Source of the DNA: Chloroflexi bacterium UBA6622
Lineage (GTDB): Bacteria > Chloroflexota > UBA11872
Direction of reading: 5' to 3'
Length of the DNA: 32,320 nucleotides
Assembly (NCBI GenBank): GCA_002433065.1
Contig: DJHK01000033.1
Location: forward strand, 37,496-69,815
Part shown: positions 7,639 through 15,757 of the stretch, one piece after another
How positions within the stretch are numbered: position 1 is the stretch's first letter
How the letters are laid out: each line of letters begins with the position of its first letter
The notes under the pieces: model-generated
The model's database searches: none
Seen by the model: the letters and a program-made list of their open reading frames with translations, nothing else
What the model was told of the DNA's origin: nothing
Made by a program: the position numbers and the translations under genes

Positions 7639-8688
7639 CTACGCACGTCGGCCACGCATCGTAACTGTAAGTGCGATAGTCCCAACCACAAGACCTGTCA
7701 CACCAAACAGCAAGCCAGCAAACCCAACAATGAACGATCTCGATGCGACATCGCTTGCATCACGGACCTCTAGCTGGGAGGCCTTTGACACACTGGCAAG
7801 CTCACGAACAGCAGGTAACGTTACCGGGAATTGCAGGGCTGATTGTGATTGAACATCATCAAAGGTGGTCGGCCCCGAAGTAAACACTTCGTCCACTTTA
7901 TGTTCACCAATCATGCCGACAAAACGGAATTGGTACCGGCCTGGGACCGTGGGTACAAACGGGGCAACGTACCCACCAGCCTTGCCAGGATGAGGCTGCA
8001 GGGACATACGGGTCTGCACGCCTGATTCCACATGCGTAACGTCCACAGCTAGGGAGGCAGAAAGACCTTCCACACCCACATGAGGGTGATCATTTGTCGG
8101 CTCACCCTGTCTATCCCCATGGCTCAAACCGCCATCATGCACACCACTGGTCACGGTTTGCAGCACATCTGTCCCATTGGTCCATACCACTACCGCACCA
8201 GGTGCAACCTGAACGTCAATGGGCCTGACGCCATCTTTCTGAAGCGCAATATCGATCTGGCCGACTTCACCCATCACCATCACCTGCAGCATGCCCGCCA
8301 AGTTCGGTTCAAGGTGGCTATGCCAAGGGATTACCTGACCTACATAGTCTTCCGAAACATCCCATTTAAACGTAGCACCGGGCTCAATAGGCGCAGAGGT
8401 GAAGATGGCAGCATGTGCTGCCATCGAATGATCGTGGTGCTGGTGAACTGAAGACCCATCAGCCTTTTCATGATGACCGGTATCCGCGCGAGCCACCGAT
8501 AAATAGACCGCATTCGGCTGGCCTTCATATACCGGTTCGTTAAGAAAACCAACATCCAACTCGTAGCCGTGGATCTTGCGCCCCTCGTGGGCAAACACGT
8601 AGGACGTAGTCGTCAAAGTCAAGAGTGCAGCAAGAGCCGCGACACGCATCGATCGAAATAGGCCTCGCCAAGTATGTGGAATAAGCAT
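7639..8688 (-). CDS. His-rich cupredoxin-like membrane-anchored copper protein
   Basis: A 349-residue protein with a signal peptide (about 15-34, ending YVFA before HEG), two cupredoxin-like beta segments and one C-terminal membrane helix (about 315-340). The first segment holds a dense His cluster (HQHHDHSMAAH) and WHSHLEPNLAGM, resembling a copper-binding cupredoxin turn. The second begins with VQVAPGAVVVWTN, a plastocyanin-like strand. ATG 8688 is chosen over TTG 8703 because GGAGG lies 8 nt before it. The stop is 4 nt from the start of the CopC-CopD fusion, so the two are in one operon. The likely role is periplasmic copper binding or delivery to CopC. No single characterised family is recognised. 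Confidence 0.75.
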   Translation of the reverse strand: MLIPHTWRGLFRSMRVAALAALLTLTTTSYVFAHEGRKIHGYELDVGFLNEPVYEGQPNAVYLSVARADTGHHEKADGSSVHQHHDHSMAAHAAIFTSAPIEPGATFKWDVSEDYVGQVIPWHSHLEPNLAGMLQVMVMGEVGQIDIALQKDGVRPIDVQVAPGAVVVWTNGTDVLQTVTSGVHDGGLSHGDRQGEPTNDHPHVGVEGLSASLAVDVTHVESGVQTRMSLQPHPGKAGGYVAPFVPTVPGRYQFRFVGMIGEHKVDEVFTSGPTTFDDVQSQSALQFPVTLPAVRELASVSKASQLEVRDASDVASRSFIVGFAGLLFGVTGLVVGTIALTVTMRGRRA

Positions 8689-8796
8689 TTCAAAAACCTC
8701 CAACTAGATCTGGCAACTTCATTACGCGGCTGTTGCACCGCTAATAACCCATGAACACCGGTCAACCGCACACCGATACGCGTGCAAGACCCAGTT

Positions 8797-9123
8797 CTAG
8801 CGAGGCGGAGGACGAGGCTGATTCGAATCCAAACCAGCGCCCCAACCAACGTGGACCGCTATAACAGCAAGGCAGATCAGGAGTAGCCCAAAGGTCGCGG
8901 GATTGGTGAAGACGGCCGCCCCTACAGATAGTTCAGGGAATTCACCGGTCGTCCTCCCATCCTCGGCATCGTCGGCATGCCCCCCGGCAAGATGCACGTG
9001 GGCATGCCCCTCATGGCCAACTGGCGTATCAAAACCAATCACCAACCCCAATGTCACCACGATAAACGGTGCCACAAGGGCAAGGGCCATAGCCGAATCT
9101 AACCAATTCCTACCCATAGACAT
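8797..9123 (-). CDS. Small His-rich two-helix membrane protein
   Basis: About 108 residues, with a membrane helix near 12-33, an extracytoplasmic loop rich in His and Asp/Glu (GHEGHAHVHLAGGHADD), a second helix near 73-94 and a short Pro/Arg tail. The His-rich loop and the position at the head of the cupredoxin/CopC-CopD operon suggest copper or nickel binding. The family is not recognised. ATG 9123 or 9117 could be the start; a TTG at 9141 is also in frame. No clear Shine-Dalgarno is seen. Confidence 0.6.
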   Translation of the reverse strand: MSMGRNWLDSAMALALVAPFIVVTLGLVIGFDTPVGHEGHAHVHLAGGHADDAEDGRTTGEFPELSVGAAVFTNPATFGLLLICLAVIAVHVGWGAGLDSNQPRPPPR

Positions 9124-9228
9124 TACACGCCGATAGAACAAATAATCCGCCAGTACTCGTAAAGCTCCGACATTTTCACGATTTGGCTATCAGATCCTAG
9201 CGAAAATCGCGTCCACAAACGGCCGAAC

Positions 9229-10050
9229 TCAAGAAAACGGGATCTCCAGGCCGTGCTTGCTCGCCAATCCCAACATGACGTCATGTATCAGCCCATTGCT
9301 AAATACGCACCGCCGACTATCAGGACCTGCTGGGTGACGATGAACATCAGTAGCCTGACCGCCTGCCTGTTGGACAAGCAAACCGCCACTCGCGTGATCC
9401 CACCATTTCACGTTGCTAAACAAGGCGCCATCAAAACGGCCCGCCGCAACCCATGCCGTTTCAATGGCCGATGAGCCAGTCATTCGAATCCGATAAAACA
9501 CCCGTGCCGCTTCAGCTAAAGCCGCATTGAATCGGACTTCATCGTCAGGGTTCACGCCACGTTGGGCCCAAGCTACCGAGCAATCAGATGGATCGGTTCG
9601 AGTTGTAACTTCGATGTGATGGCCATTAAGCATGGACGCAGATCCCGCTGTCGCACTGAACATTTCGTCGCGAATCGGATCGTAAATCACCGCAACATCG
9701 GCGACCCCAGCACGCGTGTGAGCCACGCTCACACAAAACTGCGGTTGCCCCCTCGAGTAGTTGTCAGTTCCGTCAAGTGGATCGATCACCCAAACATCAT
9801 CACCAAGAACATCTCCCTCGGGAAACTCTTCAGAGAAAATGGTGTGGCTTGGCACATGACGACCTAGAACCTTCCGAATCGCTTGATCAGCAGCAAAATC
9901 GGCGTCGGTAACAATGGATTTCTCCCCTTGCCACGTCTTCCACTGCACATCAAGATCTGTATCAAACCGGTCGATTAGCTCGCCACCGCCAGCTCGGGCA
10001 GCCTCAACCGCAACCGACAGCATCCCCGAACAATCCGTGGAACCCGTCAT
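9229..10050 (-). CDS. Inositol monophosphatase family phosphatase
   Basis: A 273-residue Mg-dependent phosphomonoesterase of the IMPase/FBPase/CysQ superfamily. Visible signatures are an early TDADFAAD, SEEFPEGD supplying the metal-binding Glu, DPLDGTDNY (signature 1) and KWWDHASGG (signature 2). Possible substrates are inositol-1-phosphate, histidinol phosphate or PAP; the context does not decide. The frame is open to 10143, but ATG 10050 (MTGSTDC) fits the family length and lies 4 nt after the stop of the upstream SRPBCC gene, making a two-gene operon. Confidence 0.88.
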   Translation of the reverse strand: MTGSTDCSGMLSVAVEAARAGGGELIDRFDTDLDVQWKTWQGEKSIVTDADFAADQAIRKVLGRHVPSHTIFSEEFPEGDVLGDDVWVIDPLDGTDNYSRGQPQFCVSVAHTRAGVADVAVIYDPIRDEMFSATAGSASMLNGHHIEVTTRTDPSDCSVAWAQRGVNPDDEVRFNAALAEAARVFYRIRMTGSSAIETAWVAAGRFDGALFSNVKWWDHASGGLLVQQAGGQATDVHRHPAGPDSRRCVFSNGLIHDVMLGLASKHGLEIPFS

Positions 10051-10054
10051 CCGG

Positions 10055-10495
10055 TTAACTGCCAATTGTTGGCTGTTCAGCCAACACCTTGCGTAAACCC
10101 TGTGTCCACGCACGCAAATTACGCCGCATGCCTCTACGCACAAGGAAACCTAACGGGCCGGCCGCACGGAACCCGGCCGCGGATTGTGTGATCAAAACCT
10201 CAGTGCCTCCCTCTAGGGACCGCAACTCAACGCTCATATGCCGAGTTAGCCCCGCACGGGAGCCCGACCAGGAAGCGGTATGGCCGAGTTCGACCTCAGT
10301 AATCGTATAGATGAACTCGATTCGCTCTGACTTTTGGCGAAACCGAAAACCAGGAACCCAATTTCCGGCGGTTAGCCGTTCGGCCGATTCAATCGCCGTA
10401 TGCCATTTTTCCCAATCATTGATCGTGTTGACGATTTGCCACACCGTGTTGACAGGCGCATTAAGCTCGATACTTGCAGACTCCTCAATCATCAT
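10055..10495 (-). CDS. SRPBCC (polyketide cyclase/START-like) family protein
   Basis: A 146-residue protein with the helix-grip pattern of the SRPBCC superfamily. It opens with SASIELNAPVNTVWQIV, contains NDWEKWHTAIESAE, has a middle beta-sheet run, and ends in a long C-terminal helix (about 118-138). Such proteins bind hydrophobic ligands or act as cyclase-like enzymes; no specific ligand can be inferred. Two adjacent ATG codons (10495 and 10492) compete as start. The phosphatase gene begins 4 nt after its stop, so the two are probably co-transcribed. Confidence 0.8.
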   Translation of the reverse strand: MMIEESASIELNAPVNTVWQIVNTINDWEKWHTAIESAERLTAGNWVPGFRFRQKSERIEFIYTITEVELGHTASWSGSRAGLTRHMSVELRSLEGGTEVLITQSAAGFRAAGPLGFLVRRGMRRNLRAWTQGLRKVLAEQPTIGS

Positions 10496-10618
10496 CCGAC
10501 CCCATTAGTAAACGCCGGACAATCCCGGCATCGCTACAAACATCATACGAACCCAATGGAAACAGCACAGACTAAGGCCGTAGAACGTTACGCTTCAGCA
10601 TCAGATATTCGCTAAGCG

Positions 10619-11806
10619 GTGAGAACACCGATGGACCCACTTGCGTTCACTGAAACCCATCTCCGAGATAGCCGTGCGAGAGGAGCGTTGCGCTCAATGC
10701 CGGTACTGCAGTCAGCTCAAGGACCGAGAGTTCGGATTGAAAACAGAACTCTCGTCAACATGTCCTCGAATGACTATCTGGGATTCGCGAATGACCAGGA
10801 ACTTCGCGATGCGGCCGCGGCCGGGGCTAGCCAGTGGGGTAGCGGTGCTGGAGCCGTTCGAACAATTGCCGGCACTTTCGAACTTCACGAAGCCCTGGAA
10901 CACGAAATCGCCACCTGGAAAGGGGTAGAGGCAACTCTCGTTCTCCAGTCAGGGTTTACAGCAAATCTTGGGGTCATTCCCGCCCTTGTGGGCCGCGACG
11001 ACGTGATTATCAGCGATGAACTGAACCACGCGAGCATCATTGATGGCTGTCGACTAAGCCGAGCAACGGTTCGACGTTATGCTCATGCAGATCCAGACTC
11101 CTTACGGGAGCAACTGCGGCAGTGCTCACCTGACCAACGCAAGCTCGTTGTCACAGATGGTGTCTTCAGCATGGACGGAGACATCGCGCCGCTGCCGGAC
11201 CTGTGTACAGTAGCAGAAGAATTCGGAGCCATCGTCATGGTGGACGACGCCCACGCGAGTGGGGTCCTCGGACACGGAGGACGTGGGTCAACCGATCATT
11301 TTGGTCTACATGAACGCGTCCATGTTCAAATTGGCACCCTCTCGAAGGCCCTCGGCTCGATGGGTGGATACATTGCCGGAAGCCAAGCACTACGGGATTA
11401 TCTCGTCCAAACAGTCCGGCCCCTTCTCTTTTCGACCGCTCATCCACCCGCAGTCATCGAAGCATCTCGTGCCGCTATCCGAGTGCTAAGCCGTCAACCT
11501 GAACGCGTCGAACATTTATGGGAGAACACACGCTATTTCAAAACCGGGTTGGAAAAGCTTGGCCTCGATACCGGCCGTAGCTCCACGCCAATTACTCCAG
11601 TGATCGTAGGAGACGCTCGAAAGGCACACGCCTTAAGTGACCACCTGCGAGAATTGGGCATATTCGTTCAAAGCGTGGCCTTCCCAACAGTCCCGAAGGA
11701 TGCAGCTCGAGTCCGAGCCATGGTCAGCGCAGCTCATACCCGGGACGACCTTGATCGGGCCATTGATGCGTTCAGCGTAGCCACCCGAAACGTAGCAGCC
11801 CCATAA
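10619..11806 (+). CDS. Alpha-oxoamine synthase: glycine C-acetyltransferase (Kbl) or BioF-type PLP enzyme
   Basis: A 395-residue fold-type I PLP enzyme that condenses an amino acid with an acyl-CoA. Motifs in order are SSNDYLGFAN, GSGAGAVRTIAGT, LNHASIIDG, DGVFSMDGD, MVDDAHASG and TLSKALGSMGG, which holds the PLP lysine. The C-terminal FPTVPKDAARVRAMVSAAHT is closer to glycine C-acetyltransferase than to 8-amino-7-oxononanoate synthase, but sequence alone does not settle this. No threonine dehydrogenase or biotin gene is nearby to help. The start may be GTG 10619 or ATG 10631. The intergenic region with the divergent SRPBCC gene is 123 nt. Confidence 0.85.
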   Translation: MRTPMDPLAFTETHLRDSRARGALRSMPVLQSAQGPRVRIENRTLVNMSSNDYLGFANDQELRDAAAAGASQWGSGAGAVRTIAGTFELHEALEHEIATWKGVEATLVLQSGFTANLGVIPALVGRDDVIISDELNHASIIDGCRLSRATVRRYAHADPDSLREQLRQCSPDQRKLVVTDGVFSMDGDIAPLPDLCTVAEEFGAIVMVDDAHASGVLGHGGRGSTDHFGLHERVHVQIGTLSKALGSMGGYIAGSQALRDYLVQTVRPLLFSTAHPPAVIEASRAAIRVLSRQPERVEHLWENTRYFKTGLEKLGLDTGRSSTPITPVIVGDARKAHALSDHLRELGIFVQSVAFPTVPKDAARVRAMVSAAHTRDDLDRAIDAFSVATRNVAAP

Positions 11807-11837
11807 CATAGTCTGAGCGAAGCAAATACCAAAGCGG

Positions 11838-11867
11838 TGCTAGCATCACGTCCCAACAACAAAGGAG
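11838..11867 (+). promoter_or_regulatory. Candidate extended -10 element and ribosome site before pheA
   Basis: TGCTAGCAT at 11838-11846 fits an extended -10 pattern (TGnTAnnnT). It closely matches TGCTAGCGT upstream of the Trp/Leu tRNAs on the other strand. AAAGGAG at 11861-11867 lies 6 nt before the GTG start and decides it. No -35 match is obvious. Confidence 0.4.
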
Positions 11868-11873
11868 CGCGTA

Positions 11874-12935
11874 GTGTCCCAGTCAATCAATGAACTACGC
11901 CTCGCTATTGACGCCGTCGACAAACGCCTCGTCGAATTGCTCGTCGAACGAGCCGCAATCGTGCACAAGATTGGTCATTTGAAATCCGTTGCTGGTGAAC
12001 CGGTACTGGATCTTGATCGCGAGCAACATGTACTAAAACGGATCTCGGAACTTAATCCGGGTCCGTACACCGATGAACACCTCCATGCCATTTTCCGCGA
12101 GATCATGTCCGCCTCCCGTGATCTCGAAGGACCGGTACAGGTAGCATATTTAGGACCACCCCATACGTTTAGCCATCAGGCCGCCTTACAACATTTTGGA
12201 CGGTCTGCTGAACTAGTACCCATGGGATCCTTTAATGAAATTTTCGACTACGTTGACCGGTCGCATGGTGCAGCCGGAGTAGTCCCCATCGAAAACACAA
12301 CAAGCGGGACCATTGGCGAGACACTAGATCTCTTTACCACCCACAACGCCCACATCAAGGCAGAAATAAATCTGCCAATCTCCCACAATCTCCTCGCATC
12401 CTCTACGTCCGAAACGTGGACCACGATTTACTCACATCCCCAGGCACTCGCCCAATGCCGCGGGTGGCTGGATCGAATAGTTCCGGGCATCCCAACCATG
12501 GAAGTCTCAAGCACAGCGGAGGCCGCCCGACGTGCCGGACAGGAACCGGAAACAGCCGCGATCGGTCCTCTAAGCGCTGCGGAAGCTAACAATCTGGAAG
12601 TCGTGCACCAAGACATTCAGGATCTCGCATCTAACCAAACTAGGTTCTACGTCCTCGGTGATGCTCCTGCACCGGCTAGTGGAAAAGACAAGGTAGCGTT
12701 AATGGTCGCAGTCAGTGACCGAGTGGGAGCCCTTCATGACGTGCTCGGACATCTTCGAGAGAAAGAGCTGAATCTCAGCTTTATTCAGTCTCGACCATCG
12801 CGACTAAAATCTGGTGACTACTTGTTCTTTCTCGAACTGGAGGGTCACCCCGATGAACCGGCTGTCACGAAAGCGATTAACACCCTTGTGTCAGAAACCG
12901 TGGTCGTTCGAATCCTAGGCGCATGGGCGGCGTAA
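11874..12935 (+). CDS. pheA: Bifunctional chorismate mutase / prephenate dehydratase (P-protein)
   Basis: This cytoplasmic enzyme makes phenylpyruvate from chorismate via prephenate. Residues about 1-90 are an AroQ-type helical chorismate mutase (LRLAIDAVDKRLVELLVERA). Residues about 95-270 are the prephenate dehydratase, with VAYLGPPHTFSHQAA, VVPIENTTSGTIGETLDL and NQTRFYVL carrying the catalytic TRF. Residues about 275-353 form an ACT domain with the phenylalanine-sensing motif as QSRPSR, where ESRPS is usual. The GTG start is fixed by a strong AAAGGAG 6 nt upstream. Phenylalanine feedback inhibition is expected from the ACT domain. Length is normal for the fused form. Confidence 0.93.
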   Translation: MSQSINELRLAIDAVDKRLVELLVERAAIVHKIGHLKSVAGEPVLDLDREQHVLKRISELNPGPYTDEHLHAIFREIMSASRDLEGPVQVAYLGPPHTFSHQAALQHFGRSAELVPMGSFNEIFDYVDRSHGAAGVVPIENTTSGTIGETLDLFTTHNAHIKAEINLPISHNLLASSTSETWTTIYSHPQALAQCRGWLDRIVPGIPTMEVSSTAEAARRAGQEPETAAIGPLSAAEANNLEVVHQDIQDLASNQTRFYVLGDAPAPASGKDKVALMVAVSDRVGALHDVLGHLREKELNLSFIQSRPSRLKSGDYLFFLELEGHPDEPAVTKAINTLVSETVVVRILGAWAA

Positions 12936-13057
12936 CACGCCTTCAAAACGATTTTTTCTAACCCATTGTGTGTCCATACTGAGAGAAGCCCTTCCTTCCA
13001 AGTGCACTACATCCCAAACATTAGCTGCATCACTCTGCTTGAAACCCGGGTCACCCG

Positions 13058-13900
13058 CTAGACGTCGTTACTGGGCCTCGCATCTTCAATATTAGACCGA
13101 AGACCTTCGACGACCCTCCGGACCGACTCGGCATAGCTAACGTCATCACCCGCCCACAAGGCAGATCGTCCAGCATTAATCAGGACTCCGCCCGGAGCCT
13201 CGCCAAATCCTCGCTGAACCGTTGCAGCCAAATCCCCCCCTTGAACACCAACACCTGGGGCCAAAATAGGCATACCTGGGGTCAAAGCCCGAACGACTTC
13301 CATATCGTAAGGACGTGTAGCTCCAACAACTGTCCCAAGATTCCCTGAAACATTCCACGCGGCTACCGAGCTTGCGAGACCCATAAAAACCGATTGGCCA
13401 TCATGGTCAGAAACACCCTGAATGTCGTCGGCCCCAGGATTGCTGCTACGCACCCACGCAAATGCACCTTTGCCAGGCCTATTAATCAATGGCTGAATTG
13501 AGTCGTGCCCGCCCCAAGCATTGAAGGTAATAGCATCCGCCTTGAATACGTCGAACATTGTCTTTGCATACTGTTCCGACGTGTCACCAACATCTCCAAC
13601 CTTACCGTCGAGAATCAGAATCGCTGCATCACCAACACTATCCCGAACGTGATTTAAAAGGTGTAATCCATCCGCACCCAATGCGGTATAGAACGCAAAG
13701 TTTGGTTTAAAGGCAACGACAAGATCTGAACACGCTTCAATAACGTTGCGAAGAAAGACCTCAGCGCCTGCCAGCGAATGAGGCAACGGGGCCGGCAACC
13801 TTTCCAGATCGACGTCGAGCCCAAGACAAACCCACGAACGCTTCGCTTCGGCTTCACGCCACAAACGCTGAGCAAATGTCTCGAGTGCCGGAGATGTCAC
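13058..13900 (-). CDS. pyrF: Orotidine 5'-phosphate decarboxylase, type 2
   Basis: This makes UMP from orotidine monophosphate, the last de novo pyrimidine step. The 280-residue length and VCLGLDVDLERLP start fit the longer type-2 enzymes. The active-site D-x-K-x-x-D appears as DGKVGDVGDTSEQYA, followed by FNAWGGHDSIQPL. The phosphate-binding end is seen in APGVGVQGGD and INAGRSALWAG. DGKVGD differs from the common DAKRGD but keeps the Asp-Lys-Asp triad. The start is GTG; the next gene upstream is divergent, with an AT-rich run (about 13916-13940) between them. Confidence 0.9.
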   Translation of the reverse strand: MTSPALETFAQRLWREAEAKRSWVCLGLDVDLERLPAPLPHSLAGAEVFLRNVIEACSDLVVAFKPNFAFYTALGADGLHLLNHVRDSVGDAAILILDGKVGDVGDTSEQYAKTMFDVFKADAITFNAWGGHDSIQPLINRPGKGAFAWVRSSNPGADDIQGVSDHDGQSVFMGLASSVAAWNVSGNLGTVVGATRPYDMEVVRALTPGMPILAPGVGVQGGDLAATVQRGFGEAPGGVLINAGRSALWAGDDVSYAESVRRVVEGLRSNIEDARPSNDV

Positions 13901-13983
13901 AGATTACTAACCAACAGAAAATAAATAATAATAATATTGCAGCGTGTATTCCTAACCGATGCCCCTTAGCCAGCGAGTTTGCA

Positions 13984-14012
13984 TTGTGACACACGCCTTC
14001 TGCGCATATAAT
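13984..14012 (+). promoter_or_regulatory. Sigma-70-type promoter of the LysM gene
   Basis: TTGTGA (13984-13989), a 17-nt spacer and a perfect TATAAT (14007-14012). This is the best promoter match I found in the window. It supports ATG 14058 over an upstream in-frame start at 13959, which would place the promoter inside the coding sequence. Confidence 0.65.
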
Positions 14013-14057
14013 CCGGCCCTTCTGAATTCCCATGGGTATAACCCAGAAAGCCCCAAA

Positions 14058-14285
14058 ATGGGATTGCTTGATTTCCTCAAACGGGACAAGAGCCCGGCAG
14101 CCGTAAGGCATACGGTTAAAGTTATGCCCCGTGAAACTCTCAGAACTATCGCCGAACGCGAGTACGGTGATCAGGACAAATGGGAGGTTATCTTTAACAA
14201 GAACAAATGGCGCTTTGACGGCGCTGATCCCAACACAATCTACCCCGGCATGGACCTCGATATTCCGGAGATCACGAGCTCCTAA
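14058..14285 (+). CDS. Short LysM-domain protein
   Basis: 75 residues beginning MGLLDFLKRDKSP, followed by one LysM-like module: HTVKVMPRETLRTIAERE, then YGDQDKWEVIFNKN and PNTIYPGMDLDIP. LysM modules bind peptidoglycan or chitin-like glycans. There is no signal peptide, so it may be cytoplasmic or membrane-peripheral, as in short YgaU/XkdP-like proteins. The promoter at 13984-14012 and AGAAAG at 14045-14050 support this start. Two minus-strand tRNA genes follow immediately. Confidence 0.75.
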   Translation: MGLLDFLKRDKSPAAVRHTVKVMPRETLRTIAEREYGDQDKWEVIFNKNKWRFDGADPNTIYPGMDLDIPEITSS

Positions 14286-14305
14286 CAGAACCCGCTGCCG
14301 CATGA

Positions 14306-14394
14306 TGGTGCCGAAGGTCGGGATCGAACCGACACGAGGGATGAACCTCACTGGTTTTTGAGACCAGCGCGTCTACCAGTTCCGCCACTTCGGC
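14306..14394 (-). tRNA. tRNA-Leu (anticodon CAA)
   Basis: The 7-bp acceptor stem GCCGAAG/CTTCGGC, a long variable arm typical of leucine tRNAs, and the anticodon loop CTCAAAA (anticodon CAA, codon UUG) are all visible, with discriminator A and an encoded CCA end (14306-14308). Its 5' end is 2 nt from the CCA of tRNA-Trp, so the two are cut from one transcript. Confidence 0.93.
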
Positions 14395-14396
14395 TC

Positions 14397-14472
14397 TGGC
14401 AGGAGTGGAGGGACTCGAACCCCCGACCTACGGTTTTGGAGACCGGCGCTCTTCCAGCTGAGCTACACTCCT
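14397..14472 (-). tRNA. tRNA-Trp (anticodon CCA)
   Basis: A 76-nt cloverleaf with acceptor stem AGGAGTG/CACTCCT, D-arm AGCTCAGCTGG, anticodon loop CTCCAAA (anticodon CCA) and T-arm GGTTCGAGTCC, with discriminator G and encoded CCA at 14397-14399. It is transcribed before tRNA-Leu. Confidence 0.95.
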
Positions 14473-14483
14473 TGAATCGGGTA

Positions 14484-14511
14484 ACGCTAGCACAGTACGG
14501 AACCAGTACAA
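14484..14511 (-). promoter_or_regulatory. Candidate promoter of the Trp-Leu tRNA operon
   Basis: On the minus strand, TTGTAC (14511-14506), a 16-nt spacer and an extended -10 TGCTAGCGT ending at 14484. It lies 12 nt before the tRNA-Trp 5' end. The -10 form recurs before pheA. Confidence 0.4.
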
Positions 14512-14600
14512 GTCATAATGGTCCTAGCAGTTGGCGACCTGCCCACTAGACCAGTAGTCGAATAAATCGAACGGAGTTCGACCTGCAGAAGCTTCTTTTC

Positions 14601-14843
14601 TTGCATCTGACAACACCAGATCTGGACTCACAGGTAGTAGCGTGGGCCATGTTCGATCCTTCCGTCAGTGAAGCTGACGTCCAAATGCAGTCAGGGGACG
14701 AAGACGAGCCTCCATACGCTTCGGTTCTTGATGCAATGAGAGACGATTGGAACGTATTGCAAACACCACGACTACCTGAAAATCCAACCGATTTCCAAAC
14801 AGGACATCTACTCTACGAGTATGTCCTCCAGAAATTCGATTAA
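14601..14843 (+). CDS. Small acidic protein of unknown function
   Basis: From TTG 14601, about 80 residues, rich in Asp/Glu (SGDEDEPPYASV). It ends in DDWNVLQTPRL and LLYEYVLQKFD, a pattern reminiscent of small beta-strand DUF4177-like proteins; this is only a resemblance. The start is unclear. The frame continues upstream to a CTG at 14583 that has GGAG 6 nt before it, and an internal ATG lies at 14649. The gene stops 32 nt before the PhyH dioxygenase on the same strand, so the two may be co-transcribed. Confidence 0.5.
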   Translation: MHLTTPDLDSQVVAWAMFDPSVSEADVQMQSGDEDEPPYASVLDAMRDDWNVLQTPRLPENPTDFQTGHLLYEYVLQKFD

Positions 14844-14875
14844 CCCAGACTCGCCTTGGTGACGGAGGTGTCCAA

Positions 14876-15694
14876 GTGGTAACCACGACAGGTAGTACAA
14901 ACCAACACGGGCTACTCACAGCTCAAGAGATGGCTCAATTTGTTTTGGATGGTTATATAGAGATGGACGAACCTGTCCCTGATGAACTGAACGCTGAAGT
15001 CAAAAATGATGCCGCCAATCAGCCAAAAGATGCCCGCTGGACTGGCCTTGATCTGAACGCATTTTGGGACCACTCAGAAGCAGTTAAAGAAGTACATAAA
15101 TTGCCGCAATTTCAGCGGATCCTGAAAGGCCTGATGGGAGCCGAGCCCATCCAAAACCATTCATGGCTACACATCACACCAGGAGGACATCGTGTTGCTC
15201 AACAATGGCATGTTGATCAAGATCGAACTAGCGTTCAGCTCATCGGTAATGAACCGTGGGACTTCGACATTCTGACGCTGTATTTCCCCCATGACGTACC
15301 GCGGGAAATGGGACCCACGTTAATTCTTCCCGGATCACATCTTCGATCTGTCTCTGGACGAGATCTCGGCCGATACAAGAATTTTTCTGGACAGAAACAT
15401 CTTTCCGGGCCAGGAGGCCGAATCATCTTCTCCCACAGCCTGCTATGGCACTGCGCGCAACCAAACAGGTCAAACGAATCTCGATACATGTTCAAGATTC
15501 GCTACAACCCCTCACAGCAACAGCAAGGGCTGTTCGAAACAACAGCACCCGATGATCCGGACATCGACCAATATTTTCGCAAAAACATTGGCAGACATGC
15601 GTGGCTGACAGCTGACAACAATACTGTTGCCGGGCGAGTTCGCGAGTGGTGGGCCTATACAAATCGACAAGGTGCATCCAGCCCTAAACATTAG
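14876..15694 (+). CDS. PhyH-family Fe(II)/2-oxoglutarate-dependent dioxygenase
   Basis: A 272-residue phytanoyl-CoA dioxygenase-like oxygenase. The iron-binding facial triad is H112-x-D114 (WHVDQD) with distal H192 (LWHCAQPN), followed by an Arg (R198 or R203) for 2-oxoglutarate. GPTLILPGSH is the typical strand between them. Such enzymes hydroxylate or demethylate small molecules; the substrate is unknown. The GTG start is set by GGAGG 7 nt upstream. The gene converges on a solute-binding protein gene, so an imported organic compound is one possible substrate, but this is inference. Confidence 0.88.
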   Translation: MVTTTGSTNQHGLLTAQEMAQFVLDGYIEMDEPVPDELNAEVKNDAANQPKDARWTGLDLNAFWDHSEAVKEVHKLPQFQRILKGLMGAEPIQNHSWLHITPGGHRVAQQWHVDQDRTSVQLIGNEPWDFDILTLYFPHDVPREMGPTLILPGSHLRSVSGRDLGRYKNFSGQKHLSGPGGRIIFSHSLLWHCAQPNRSNESRYMFKIRYNPSQQQQGLFETTAPDDPDIDQYFRKNIGRHAWLTADNNTVAGRVREWWAYTNRQGASSPKH

Positions 15695-15757
15695 GCGAAT
15701 CAGCCGGCGTTTCTGAATCAGTACAGAGCTAAACTCCAGTACGAAAGGCCACCATCT

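Noticed and set aside
12929..12957. Terminator after pheA: GGCG/CGCC stem and a run of six T
   Set aside because: Only 4 bp of stem, and the T-run is 10 nt away, too far for a canonical terminator.
13959..14057. 33-codon N-terminal extension of the LysM protein
   Set aside because: It contains the promoter at 13984-14012 and lacks a ribosome site.
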